A stretch of DNA of 64,000 bases from Planococcus citri (Eukaryota > Arthropoda > Insecta > Hemiptera > Pseudococcidae): contig NC_088679.1 in the NCBI RefSeq assembly GCF_950023065.1, positions 25,172,001-25,236,000 of the forward strand, written 5' to 3'. Numbering within the stretch: position 1 is the stretch's first letter; every line of letters starts with the position of its first letter. Below, piece after piece: positions 13,143 to 25,100 of the stretch. The notes beneath the pieces were generated by a model. The model was not told where the DNA came from. It made no database searches and worked only from the letters and a program-made list of their open reading frames with translations. A program made the position numbers and the translations under genes.

Positions 13143-13625
13143 AGCAAAATCAGCAAAGATCTCGTCATTTTGAGGATTCCGAAAATTTGTAGGACCCTGA
13201 ATTTTATTCTACCATAAGGCAGCTCAGATTGTCCAAGGAGGGCATTCTAAGGAGATGTTCTCATGCTTGAAACAAAAACTCAGTCCAAATAAGATCCCAT
13301 TGAGTTAGGTTCCTTTGTGGTATTATGCAAATAAAATAAATCGAATCAAACAGTTCCATAAAATAAAAAAAAAAATCACGTAAAAAATTCCAAACTGTAG
13401 TGACATTTTGAAAACTGAAAATAAGAATCAGTACAATTCAAACCGCTGAAAATGACCGAAAAAAATGAATAAAAATGTCAAAAAATGAAAAAAAAATTGA
13501 GGAAATTCAGTAATGTAAAAATTTTATGAACATTGAAAAAATTTCGAAAGAATTTTTCTGTAAAAATTCGATTGAAAAATTTAGATGCGCTCCACAGATA
13601 GACATCATAATTTTACCTCCCTCGG

Positions 13626-13667
<42 letters not shown>

Positions 13668-14560
13668 ATCATTTTATCTTCTACCAAAAAAAAAAAAACA
13701 TTCGACTTGTATTGTTAAAAAACCCAAAAATTAATCCTCAATAAATTAAAAAAAAATAAAGATTTTGTAAAATCGAAAAAATTGAAACAAAATGCGAAAA
13801 ATTTGGCGTAAACTGTTCTTAATAATAATAACATAGGCAATTGAAAATATGATGCCAGAGGCTCGATAGAATCGCTGGCAAGCACTTTCAAATGAATATA
13901 ATACCCTTATACAGTCCCTTCAACAAATCTTCAGGCAAATCCTCAAACGGTAAATTTTACCTCAAACTACTCGTATACAAAACCAACTGTATCATAGATC
14001 GAGAAACCGTACTTCATGAAATCAATTCCTCCTACAAAACCCACATCTGAGCTAGGTAACCCGGGATCAATACACTTCAGGTCGTAATATTTATTCCAAT
14101 TAGGATGATTCTATGGGATAAATATTTATAATAATCGAGGAAATCTCGACGTACCTACTCGTATCCACTATTCCGAGTATTTCACATTGATGGGCATATT
14201 TTACTCAATCACTGATGCTCGACATCTCACCGGACGTCAAAATATAAACTCCAACTCGATCTACGTCGTATAGCCTACTTGTATCTCGACTTCTCGACTC
14301 TATTATCATCACTATCATCGTATTAGCTGTACGTATAAAATCAACACCATATCGATATGACAAGGGAATATTTGTTTACCAGAAATAAAGAAGTAAAAAA
14401 AAAAACTCATCGGAAGGCGATAACTTCACGCGTACAGAGTTAACGGACACGCACATTATAGGTAAATTTTTTTCCCTATAACCATAACCGGCTAAATCGT
14501 AGACGAAGATTTCGATGAAATTTTATACATTTGAGATGAGTCGAGTCGGAGCCTCGGGGC
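12848..14560. other. No gene recognised
   Basis: This stretch is AT-rich with homopolymers, one long CT microsatellite and no exon I can support. Confidence 0.45.
13629..13664. repeat. (CT)n microsatellite
   Basis: About 18 uninterrupted CT dinucleotides. The serine/leucine run in the open frame covering it comes only from this repeat. Confidence 0.95.
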
Positions 14561-14619
14561 TCGGGGGATTGGGAAGCACGTTACGATGAAGATGAGTCGG
14601 CGGGTCTGCGTCAGTGGCT

Positions 14620-14681
14620 GTCGGCGTGGTCAGTCAGTCAGTGAGAAAGAAAGAGAGAAAGATGGAGAGAGGTCATCGATG
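14620..14681 (+). promoter_or_regulatory. Possible transcription start and 5' UTR exon
   Basis: Three overlapping TCAGT motifs (the arthropod initiator consensus) lie at about 14630-14641. A purine-rich GAGA-type stretch follows, then a consensus donor GC|GTAAGT with GT at 14682. The surroundings are GC-rich compared with the flanks. The plus-strand orientation would suit a 5' exon of the ZP gene whose first recognisable coding exon starts at 15832, but phase and transcript evidence are missing. Confidence 0.25.
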
Positions 14682-14895
14682 CGTAAGTACCGCGGTACGC
14701 TGACATACCGTTATTGAATTCTCTGGTCAATCAAATCGATTGCGATGCACGACGCGACTCATTCATCGATTATTCAACGTCGTTTCAGCCTGCGACCGGT
14801 TGATGGTCAGGCAAAGATCACCGTTCAAGTATACGAATTGCTCAAGGGCAGACTTTTATTTTCCAGCTAGCTAACTGGAGTAGATGATATGTATA

Positions 14896-14977
14896 TGGGG
14901 TGTCCCTGTCTCATCAAATGTCAAGATAGGTATCGAAGATACTATCATACGAAGTATTGAAGACTATGGACACCCTG
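14896..14977. repeat. Short inverted-repeat element
   Basis: TATGGGGTGTCC near 14893 and GGACACCCTGTA near 14968 are near-perfect inverted repeats about 60 bp apart. The GGGTGTC terminus resembles the ends of the CAGGGTGT family at 12648 and 37720. It could be a minimal MITE or a hairpin. Confidence 0.35.
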
Positions 14978-15831
14978 TATGTGTTTGATAAACAGAGAAA
15001 AATTGTATTTAAGAGCTCATGCACAGACTTCAAGTCCATGGCCATTACGTACATTATTCAATGAAATTACCAACATCTAGTTATAAAATTCTGTATCTCC
15101 AGCACATACTTATACCTGCTGGACAAACATAACGTCGTTTTATAATCTTTACATCACATCTTGTCGCGTTAATAACATAATTATATAATTTTTTTTTATC
15201 AACGGCGGCGGCGCTGCGCCACGTACAAATTTACTCGTTTAACACTCGGTTGCATGCGATCAGGTTAATTTCACACGTAACATATACCAACTGCTCGTAA
15301 ACGTATAAATAATCTCCCCATATATGCGTTTCGAGCCATCGATATGCCTCGGTTCGCGTACCACGAGCTAATATATTTTGGCAGCGTGGCACTGGAAAAT
15401 ATGTAGGCACTTTATTTTCTATTCATAAAGAATAAGGAAGAGGAGGAGGGAGAAAAATCGAGGTAAATCTTGGCTTAATCCATATCATGGTGGTGTCACT
15501 ACGAATTAACAAATCTATCTGAATAGAGGACCTTTTGAATAGGCGTTCTCCAATTTAAAGGAATCCAAGCTAGATCGAAAGAGTATGTCCTAAAACCCCT
15601 TACCCAAAATTTCAAGTCTTAAAAGTTGAAATTTGGATTTTTGAAAATTTAAAAAATTCAAAAAAATTGTTCTAAGGGCAATTTTTAAACTCGCTAAAAA
15701 AATATTTTTTTTGAGGAAAATGTATCCCAAAAACCAGCTCCATAAAATAATCACCTCGATCCCCAATTCAAAACATTACACAACATCGCCAAAGTCATCG
15801 TACTAAACATTGTTTAATCTGCCCCCTACAG

Positions 15832-16198
15832 ATCGGCCAATTACAACAACCGTACGAACGACTGCGAACTATCAGACATGGACCGTCTGACCGTAGCCGG
15901 TAAAGGTTCATTCGAGCAAATCACCAAAGAAGGAAAATCCGATTCGAATCCGATGGATCACGAATACCTGGAAAACAACTGTATCGACGAGCCGATTAAG
16001 TTATGCGAATTCAAAAAACTCAGCGGGCGCATACTCAAGACAGTCGATTCAGTGTACCAAGAAGTTGGATCGGCCGAAGAATGCAGAGAGCTTTGCTTGA
16101 ATTCGCCGTACAGGTGCCACTCCTACGATTACGGCGATACAGGTGAACTGGTTTGCAGACTGAGTCATCACTCCAGGGCTACCTTAACCGATATACAG
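15832..16198 (+). CDS. ZP gene exon: end of PAN-1 and whole PAN-2
   Basis: The acceptor is CCCCCTACAG and the donor is CAG|GTAATG. The first base completes a codon begun upstream. The segment CELSDMDRLTVAG closes a first PAN domain. Six cysteines from CIDEPIKLC to LVCRLSHH form the second, with the typical C-x3-C spacing in ECRELCLNSPYRC. It ends in phase 0. The ATG at 15878 is an internal methionine, not the start. Confidence 0.9.
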
Positions 16199-19100
16199 GT
16201 AATGCATAAGTGTAATAATAATACCGAACGTATCTACTTACACATGCGAGTCTGTAGTAGTAGTATTTTAATCGCGGAGAATAATGGTAAAAAAAAATAA
16301 TAATAAAATAAACCCGAGTATCTGCACGAAAACCGGATTCTGCAGCCAGAAATTTTATACATATACGAACATCGACATACGTGGTGGTGGGCTGCAGGTA
16401 GTGGTGCTATTTTTGAATTTGCATGAAATTTGGCCACTAGGTTAGCCGTCGTAGTCGTATGTAAATTTTTAATCTCTGTATGAGTCAACGGTACGAGTAA
16501 TTTATCGGTATTTTATAAAGAAGAGAGGTTAGTGGGATATTTTTTTCCTTCGCTGGGTTCTTTTCTTTTATATACATGTCGAAGCTGTGGGAAAGATTGA
16601 TGACGTAATTGGTTTGAATATGTGATTAGCCGCGAGCAACGCTCTTTAGACATAAGAATAGGATCAATTTAGAACTATTTTTTCCTTCGTTAAGAGTCAA
16701 GTTCAATGTGCGCAGGAATTAGTGAAATGAGAGCTGAGTAAATTAAGCTGTCAAGGGAATCTTTTGAACTTGAGACATGCTCACTCTCAAACCAGCTTGG
16801 TTTCATTCAATTCGCAGATAGTCAGTTCAAGAGGGTTCTTTCTAAGAAATTTTACAAAATAGAAATCTTGATTCGAAAAAACTCAGGTAAAAATTGGAAG
16901 ATCCAAATTTTTTTATGGATTTAAAAATATTGAAGAAAATTAAAAATTCATCACACAGATTAAAAAGGATACAAAAAATTAGGAAAATATTCAAAATTTG
17001 TAAAAAATTTACGAAATTTGAAAAATATAGGCAAAATTACTGACAAGGAAACCTCTACAACTTTTGGACCAATGAAAGAGCACGTCATCCAGACCTCAAA
17101 ACCGTACTTAGTTTATTTTTCGATTTTCAGTGAATTTTTGAAAATGGCTGAAATAATCTGATGGTATATTAATTTTCAACAAAAAAAATCAAAAATGGCG
17201 ATAAAAATCTGAAACTCTGTTTGTATCCCCCTCCCCTCCCCGAATCGACTGGCATCAGTTTTAACCACTCTAGAGCCTCCAACAGAAGTTCCAAAATCGT
17301 CGATTTTTGTAATAAGTCGCATGAAACCTTCCCTGCCTCCTAAAAATCCACCCCTTCAAATCGATTTCCCCCATTTTTGGACCAATCTGGAGCCTCCAGC
17401 AAAATTCGACTTTTCTACAGCAATTTCAAATCGCTCCAGAAAACGTTGTAATCAACTTCGACAGCTGAAAATACAATCCTATCATAAGTTCCATATTCCA
17501 AATCGATTACGGTCGGTGAATCGAAAATCCAATGAGAAGAGTTGAAAAGTGTATTTGTTTACCAGTTGAAAAATTTCAAATTTTGAAAAAAATTCCCAAA
17601 TTGTCAGTTATTGCAATAAACTGATCAAAACTTCGTCTACCCCCTAAAGTCGACCCTTGCAAATCGATTTTTACCATTTATAGACCAATCTGGAGCCTCC
17701 ACCAAAAGTTGACTTTTCTCCAGCAAATTCAAATTGCTCCAGAAGGCGTTGTAATTAACTTCGGCAGCTGAAAAGTTAATCCTATCAAAGTTTGGTATTC
17801 CAAATCGATCAAGGCAGGTGAATCGAAAATCCGAAGTCACGAATTGAAAAGTGTATTTTTCACAAGTTGAAAACTCAAATTTTAAAAAAATTTCCAAATT
17901 GTCAGTTTTTGCAATAAACTGATCAAAACTTTGCCTACCCCCTAAAGTCGACTCCTCCAAATCGATCTTCACCATTTTTGAATCGATCCGGAGCCTCCAG
18001 CAAAAGTTGACTTTTCTCCAGAAATTTCAAATCGTTCCAGAAGGCGTTGTAACCACCTTCGGCAGCTGAAAATGTAATCCTATCATAAGTTTGGTATTCC
18101 AAATCGATTAAGGCCGGTGAATCGAAAATCAGAGGTCACGAATTGAAAAGTGAATTTTTCTACGAGTTGAAAACTCAAATTTCGAAAAATTTCCAAATCT
18201 TTAATTTTTGAAATAAAGTAATCAAAACATCGTCTACCACCTAAAGTCAACCCTTCCGAATCGATTTTCACCATTTTTGGACCAATCTGGAGCCTCCAAC
18301 AGAAGTTCACTTTTCTCCAGCAAATTCAAATTGCTCCAGAAGACGTTGTAATCAACTTCAGCAGTTGAAATTTTAATCCTATCATTAGTTTGGTATTCCA
18401 AATCGATTAGGGTCGTTGAATCGAAAATCCAAGGTGAAAAGTGTAGGTATTTTTTTGCAAGACATATTAAAACTCAAATTTCGAAAAAAATTACCGAATT
18501 GTCAATTTTTGCAATAAATTGCTTGAAATTTCGCCTAACCCCTTGAGTCGACCCCTCCAAATCTATTTCCACCAAATTTAAACCAATTTGGAGCCTCCAG
18601 AAAAAGTTCGCTTTTCTCCAGCAATTTCAAATTGCTCCAGAAGGCGTTGTAATCAACTTCGGCAGCTGAAAATTTAATCCTATCATAAGTTTAGTATTCC
18701 AAATCGGTCAAGGCAGGTGAATCATAAATCCGAAGTCACGAATTAAAAATTGAATTTTTCTACGAGTTGAAAACTCAAATTTCGAAAAAATTCCCAAATC
18801 GTCAATTTTTCCAATAAATTGCTCAAAACTTCACCTGCCTCCTGAAGTCTACCCCTCCAAATCGATTTCCACCATTTTTGGACAAATCTGGAGCCTCCAG
18901 CAAAAGTTGACTTTTCTCCAGCAATTTCAAATCGCTCCAGAAGGCGTTGTAATCAACTTCGACAGCTGAAAATTTAATCCTATCATAAGTTTGATATTGC
19001 AAATCGATTACGGTCAGTGAATCGAAAATCATATGAAACGAATTGAAAAGTGTATTTGTTTACGAGTTGAAAATTCTCAAATTTTGAAAAAATTTCCAAA

Positions 19101-22100
19101 TCGTCAGTTATTGCAATAAACTGGTCAAAACTTCGTGTACCCCCTAAAGTCGATCCTTCCAACTCGATTTTCCACCATTTTTGGATCAATCTGGAGCCTC
19201 CAGCAAAATTTGACTTTTCTCCAGCAATTTCAAATAACTCCAGAAAACGTTATAATCAACTTCGACAGCTAAAAATTTAATCCAATCATAAGTTCAGTAT
19301 TCCAAATAGATTAGAGTCGTTGGATCGAATATCCGAGGTGACGAGTTGAAAAGTGTATTTTTTTGCAATAATATAAAAACTCTCAAATTTCGAAACATTC
19401 TTAAATCGTCAATTTTTGCAATAAATTGTTCGAAATTTCGCCTACCCTCTAAATTCGACCCCTACAAATCGATTTCCACCAATTTTGAACCAATCTGGAG
19501 CCTCCAGCAAAACTTCACTTTTCTCCAGCAATTTTCAAATCGCTTCAGAAGGTGTCGTAATCAACTTCGGTAGTTGAAAATTTGATTCTGGGATCTTGGT
19601 GACATGTTCTTTCAGTGAGCCAAATTTTAGCTCGATCGTTGTAGAGGTTCGCTTATGAGAATAATTGAAACAATAACTGAACATGACCCCAATCGAGGTA
19701 AAAATAAGAGAAAAGCCCAATTCATGACATAATTTTCGAAGATATTTATAATCAGATAAAATCCACAGATAAAAACTGAAAAAAATTACGAAACTTAATA
19801 TCTCAATCGGAATAACTCCAGTATAAACTCTTCCCTTCCCATCGTCACATCCAACCGCACCTCAATCTTTCAGCATCAAAATACCTATTTAGGATGCTTT
19901 TTATAGCACATTATCGATACTCGGATATCGATTAGACGTCGAGAGTTACAGTCTTAGCAACAAAATCACCAAAATACCAGGTTAAAGTGGTATTTTGTAT
20001 GAAAATCATATACAATTATTTACCAAATCGGTACCTAATCTGCAGCGTCGCTCATCTGGATTGTAATCTAAATTAAAGAGTATCTCGCAGCTAGATGATG
20101 TTGATGTAGAAACCCAATCCAACGCGTAATCCGGTTCAGGCCAGACTTGCATTGGCTCTATTGTTAATGAGAAAGGTCCAGTTGGCGAAATTGATCTCGT
20201 AGGAGGCATTGTTCAAGGCGTATAACCGGTTCGCGATATAATTTACCTATTGACCTAACGATGATGAACAGTTAGACGGGTATTTTGGTCATAGGATCGA
20301 TTTACGAATCGCCAAATTTCTACAATTCGCGACCTTTTCAACTGCGAAAAATAATTTCATCGCGAGGAGCGAGTACTCGAGAGAGAGAAAGAAAATCACG
20401 CGGAATAAAATTGAAATCGAAGTGAACTTGATTGTTTACTTTTAATTACCTGCCAACAACAAAATATACATAAAAAGTTTATGGAACTGTGTACGTGGGA
20501 AAACGCATCGAGATATTCATTTTACCGCCAATAATATAGACTATTAGCGCAAAACCGAAGACGAAGGTGTCGGCGAATCGCAAATCGGTCATTTAAATAC
20601 CACCCATAAGGTTCAAAGATCAAAGCGCGAAGCATGTTCGCAACGTTCTCATCGCTGGGTAAATAATAAAAAAAGACGAACATATCGAGTAATGTACCAT
20701 TTAAAAAGCATCGAGAAAGGGAGACAGAAGGTCGTACCAGAATATTGACGACTTTCGCTGATAGAACATGGTATATATTTTCATAGCAGCGCGATTAAAG
20801 ACAATTGAAGCCATCTCTGTTGTAGGCTACACCTATAGCTGACGGTAGAAAGACACACACAGAGGAAAAAAAACTCCATTTCGCCGTAAAAACGGAAATA
20901 AAAACTTGCAATATCTTGATTACACCGGTTCCGTTCTATTTACACCAGCATATTTTTATATCATTTTCAATGTGCATCTGCTGATGTACACTCTAGCTAA
21001 ACCTACCTACACTTTACGCTGTACACTGTACAGTGTACACGATGCACCATTAAGTATATGTACCAGAATAGCGTCAAGTACTCGGCCTACACATATTGAC
21101 AGGTGACACGATCGCTGTAACGGCCGCGAGAATCGAAAATTCGATATATGGGAAAATTCGTTGACCTAATCGATTCTCAACGTACGTGTAGGTTGTCTTT
21201 TGTATTACCTATGTGGCAATTTGATGAATCTATTTGTGTTGTGATAGATATTTACATATTCTAGATCAGGTCAATATTGAAGTTCGACGAAAGGGAAACC
21301 TTTACGAATGAAATTGCCTTAACCGAATTCGCTTGGTCTAGAGAAGTTTTTCAAAAATTATTCGGTTTTTATTTCGAAATCTTTCACAGAAATAAAAATG
21401 TTTCAGAAGGTTTGAAACTAGGGGGTTGGAATTTTTCAAAAATCATTCTGGCTGGCTGTTTCAGAATTTCTAGAACTATTTTGGGATGTTCACTCTTTCA
21501 GAAGAATGACTTTATCCAACTTTTCCCCATTTTCCAGACCAATTTTTCAAAATTTCCAGATGATTAAAATACCTATAAACTTCACACAAAATGATGGAAA
21601 GGAATGGTAAAAATTTTTCAGACGTTATTATCGGTGATGAATTTGATCAATTAATTTGTTGAGTGTTTGCAGCTGGGATCTGGAAAGAGGGGTTGGAGTG
21701 GCCTTTATTTCAAAAGTTTGAATATCATTGTACACAACAGCAACATAAAAGCGTTTTATTTCAAGAACTTTTTGGCTCAAGAACCGAAGTACGTACTATG
21801 ATCATTGATCATAATTAAAGTACATAAGTATCAGGATTTTTAGACTCACTGAATGAGAGTCGAGGATGAAAATTTTGAAAATTGCAGATGCTTACAAAAA
21901 AGTATCTCAACTGACTGAAAAAAGTTGATTCCTCCCCCCCCCCCCTTAAAAATGAATAGAAAGAGCATGCAAAAATGCATCACCAACTAAAATTTCAGGT
22001 GCTCAAGTAGTGCATTTTTTTGATTTTTGGCGAATTTTTGAAAATCAAATTTTTGGTCAAAAATACGAAAAAATCAAAATTTTGCCAAATGAACTTCGAA

Positions 22101-25100
22101 AATATAGATTTGTCAAGTGCCCTATTTTTGGCCCTCTAAATCGATTGAAAATAGTTTTGAACAGTTTTGGGCAATTCTGGAGCCTCTAGTATATTTTTAA
22201 AAATATATCACAAAACACAAAATTTTACGCAATGAAGTTGTAAGACCTAAACGAGCAGAAAACGACTCTGGAAAATTGATGAGTAGGTAATTGATTAAGT
22301 GGTCGCTAAAAATTGGACGGATTTAAGACGATTTTTCGAGAACTGGAATTTGCAAAAAAAAAATTCTGGAGGTTTCAAAACTGTTCGGGCTGACTTTTAA
22401 GCATTTTCCCGAGAGCTGGAATTTTCAAAAAAAAAAAAAAAAAAAAAAAAAAATCCAGAGACTCAAAAACGACTTAAAAACTACCTGCAGCCCACTCAGC
22501 ATTTATGAATTTTCAAAATTTTTAATTAAGAAATTTCTGGAGAAATATGTGGTTTCGAATGGACATGAACCGATATTGGAAAAATGGCGTGTAATCGGTC
22601 AAATGTTTTTTATATGTGGTAAAAGTCAATTTGAACAGTTTCTATGTCACTTTCAGAAAATCTGGAATTTTCAAAATATGGCTGGAGGCTCCAGAACAGC
22701 TTGAAACCATCTCAATAATCAACTCAGCATGTTGAAAATGGGGCATAAAGTGAATTTTAGCTTTTCATTTTCATTGAGTAAAATTTTGTGGAAATGCCAC
22801 TTTTCAAAAATCTGCTGGAGGCTCCAGAACTGCTCAAAACGATTCAAACCTGTTTCCAATCGATTTATAGGAACTCAAAGATACAATAAATGACAAATTT
22901 CAGCGTTCTGGGGTTAATTTGGAAAAATTCGGTTTTTTGGCATTTTTGCCTCAAATTTGATTTTTTTAAAATTCCCAAAAAATCGAAAAATGCATTTAAG
23001 CACGTGAAATTTTGGCTAATGAAGTATTTTTTGCACGCCATTTCGATTTAACTTTGTCCAGTTCGAGATTTTGGAGCATTTCGACATTCGATCCCAATAA
23101 ACAAAAAATACATAAAAATAGGGAACCTCAAAAAATAATTTTGACCTATGAGGGGGGGGGAGAATTTCAGAGCGTTTATGCAGACTAATTTTCAAAAACA
23201 GCGAAAATTCTCATTTGACAATTTTTACATTCAGTTATTTGATATGGATTACCTCCCTAAAAAAGTCTGCATTTTCACACACAGAAAATACCTTTCACTT
23301 TGCAGTAAAAATTGCACATTTCTTCAACATTTTCCTGGCTTTTTCAGAAAGGCGAAATTCCTTCACTTTTCCAAATTTTCTAGAAACCTGCCTCTAGAGT
23401 TGGGTCGTTTTTTAATTTTTTCTCAAAATTTAACAGAGTGGTGAAATGAATTTAACAAGAACTAGGAAAAATCTCGCATTTTTATACCTAACCTCTTCCT
23501 TCCCCACGAGAGCTCAAGTTTGAAAAATTATTCATCTTATGTTTCAAAAAGAAAACACAACAATTTTTTCACTCTAACAAAAAAGGATTCAAAAAAATTG
23601 GTAGTTACTTGAGAAATTTTCAAATTTTATCAACTAAGAATTCGTTTGAGGAGAGGGGTGGTTACATATGTATTGGCCCAAAAATATAAAAAATTTTACA
23701 ACTTGTTGAGGTCATTCAGCCACGATTTTTTGCTGGACATCGTCAAATTTCAAAAGAGATTAAAAATCGACCTAACCTACCGAACTTTCCGCCAATTTTC
23801 CAAGACCTTTTCTAAAATTTGAACTTGACTTTCAGCACAATTTTTTTCAAATCTGTTTTCATAAAATACACTTGAGATTTGGGAATATTTTTCAACTTTT
23901 TGGCGTTGTTTTCCATCAATTGAAATACGTGCCAAAGAATTGAAAAGAGAAATGATAATAATTTTCAAGACAGATGTGTACATAAACGTTTCCAAATTCA
24001 TAAAAAGGCCAGTCCCATAAGAATTAAAGTTGATAATTTTCACTTTTTAAATTAGTTACAATATCTTCAAGACACTGTTAAAAAATCACTTTTCATCAGT
24101 CATCTTTTTCTTGGTAATATCATTTCAAGAATCAAATAACTCAATTTTGAGACCGAAGGAAAGAGCAAAACTTGAAATCTCAAATAAAAGAAGCACAAAA
24201 TTTGGAGGCAGAGTGACTCTCTAATCGGAAATTTCAGAGACACCGATACAAGTAGTTCACAGTAGGTGTTTCAACTTCGGGTGGAATTTCCCCAACGCCA
24301 AAATGCACTTCGAGTCCATCACACCTATTCGTATGTCGAGATACAAGACGAGAAACATGATAAATCAAACACGAATAAGAATACACCTCGGGGGCATATT
24401 CAAAAACCCAACGATGAACACTGCAGTAAGACTCGATCACCTAACTCATCCTCTACCATCGTATTAATTAACCATCTGTGCGAAACAAAACAACTACACA
24501 ATCGGAGCCATCATCAGCAGTGAAAATACGCGCATTTGGGCTACGCTACAGTGCAGCGTGTTGTATACGAGGAAATACGTAATTACGAGTGCGGAATCGG
24601 AATCGACATTCGACACCTCCATTAACCATAACTTTCCACGCAACAGACAGCCTTGACTCTCGATTGCCAAAAGTGTAACACTTATTTCGCCCAATTCCAA
24701 TTCGCCAGATACAAATGACATTTTTTTTCCGCACTGCACCTTGTACGAAGAGTATCAAGATCTCAACGCAACGAAACGAGTAAAGTAATTTAAACACTAC
24801 TCGACGACGTCCGCAGTAAAACGCGCTGACCAATATTTCATAGTAGACACTTTCGTTTACAGCGGCCGATGGCGATCTCGATTTTTTGCCAATAAAAATA
24901 TCGATATTGGATTTCCGCTGACTGCCAAACCAGCAAACTAATATCCGAAAGAATGGCGCGCACATTAAAAACCAATTACACGGCAGAGCGAGAATTATGG
25001 TGGAAAAAAAAATATTAGGTATTGGAAACTACTCTACGCGGAGTTGGCCTAGCTACACCAGAACATCGTTGTTTCGTTCCTCATTTGTCACACAAACCAA

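Noticed and set aside
13526..13744. 72-codon ORF with Ser-Leu run
   Set aside because: The run is the CT microsatellite.
17637..19189. Several 68-112-codon minus-strand ORFs with similar peptides
   Set aside because: They are the same chance frame repeated in each unit of the 300-bp satellite, with stops at differing places.
24546..24965. 139-codon minus-strand ORF
   Set aside because: No motif, unusual Cys/Arg/Val mix, overlapping open frames in both strands and no splice partner; more likely a regulatory patch.
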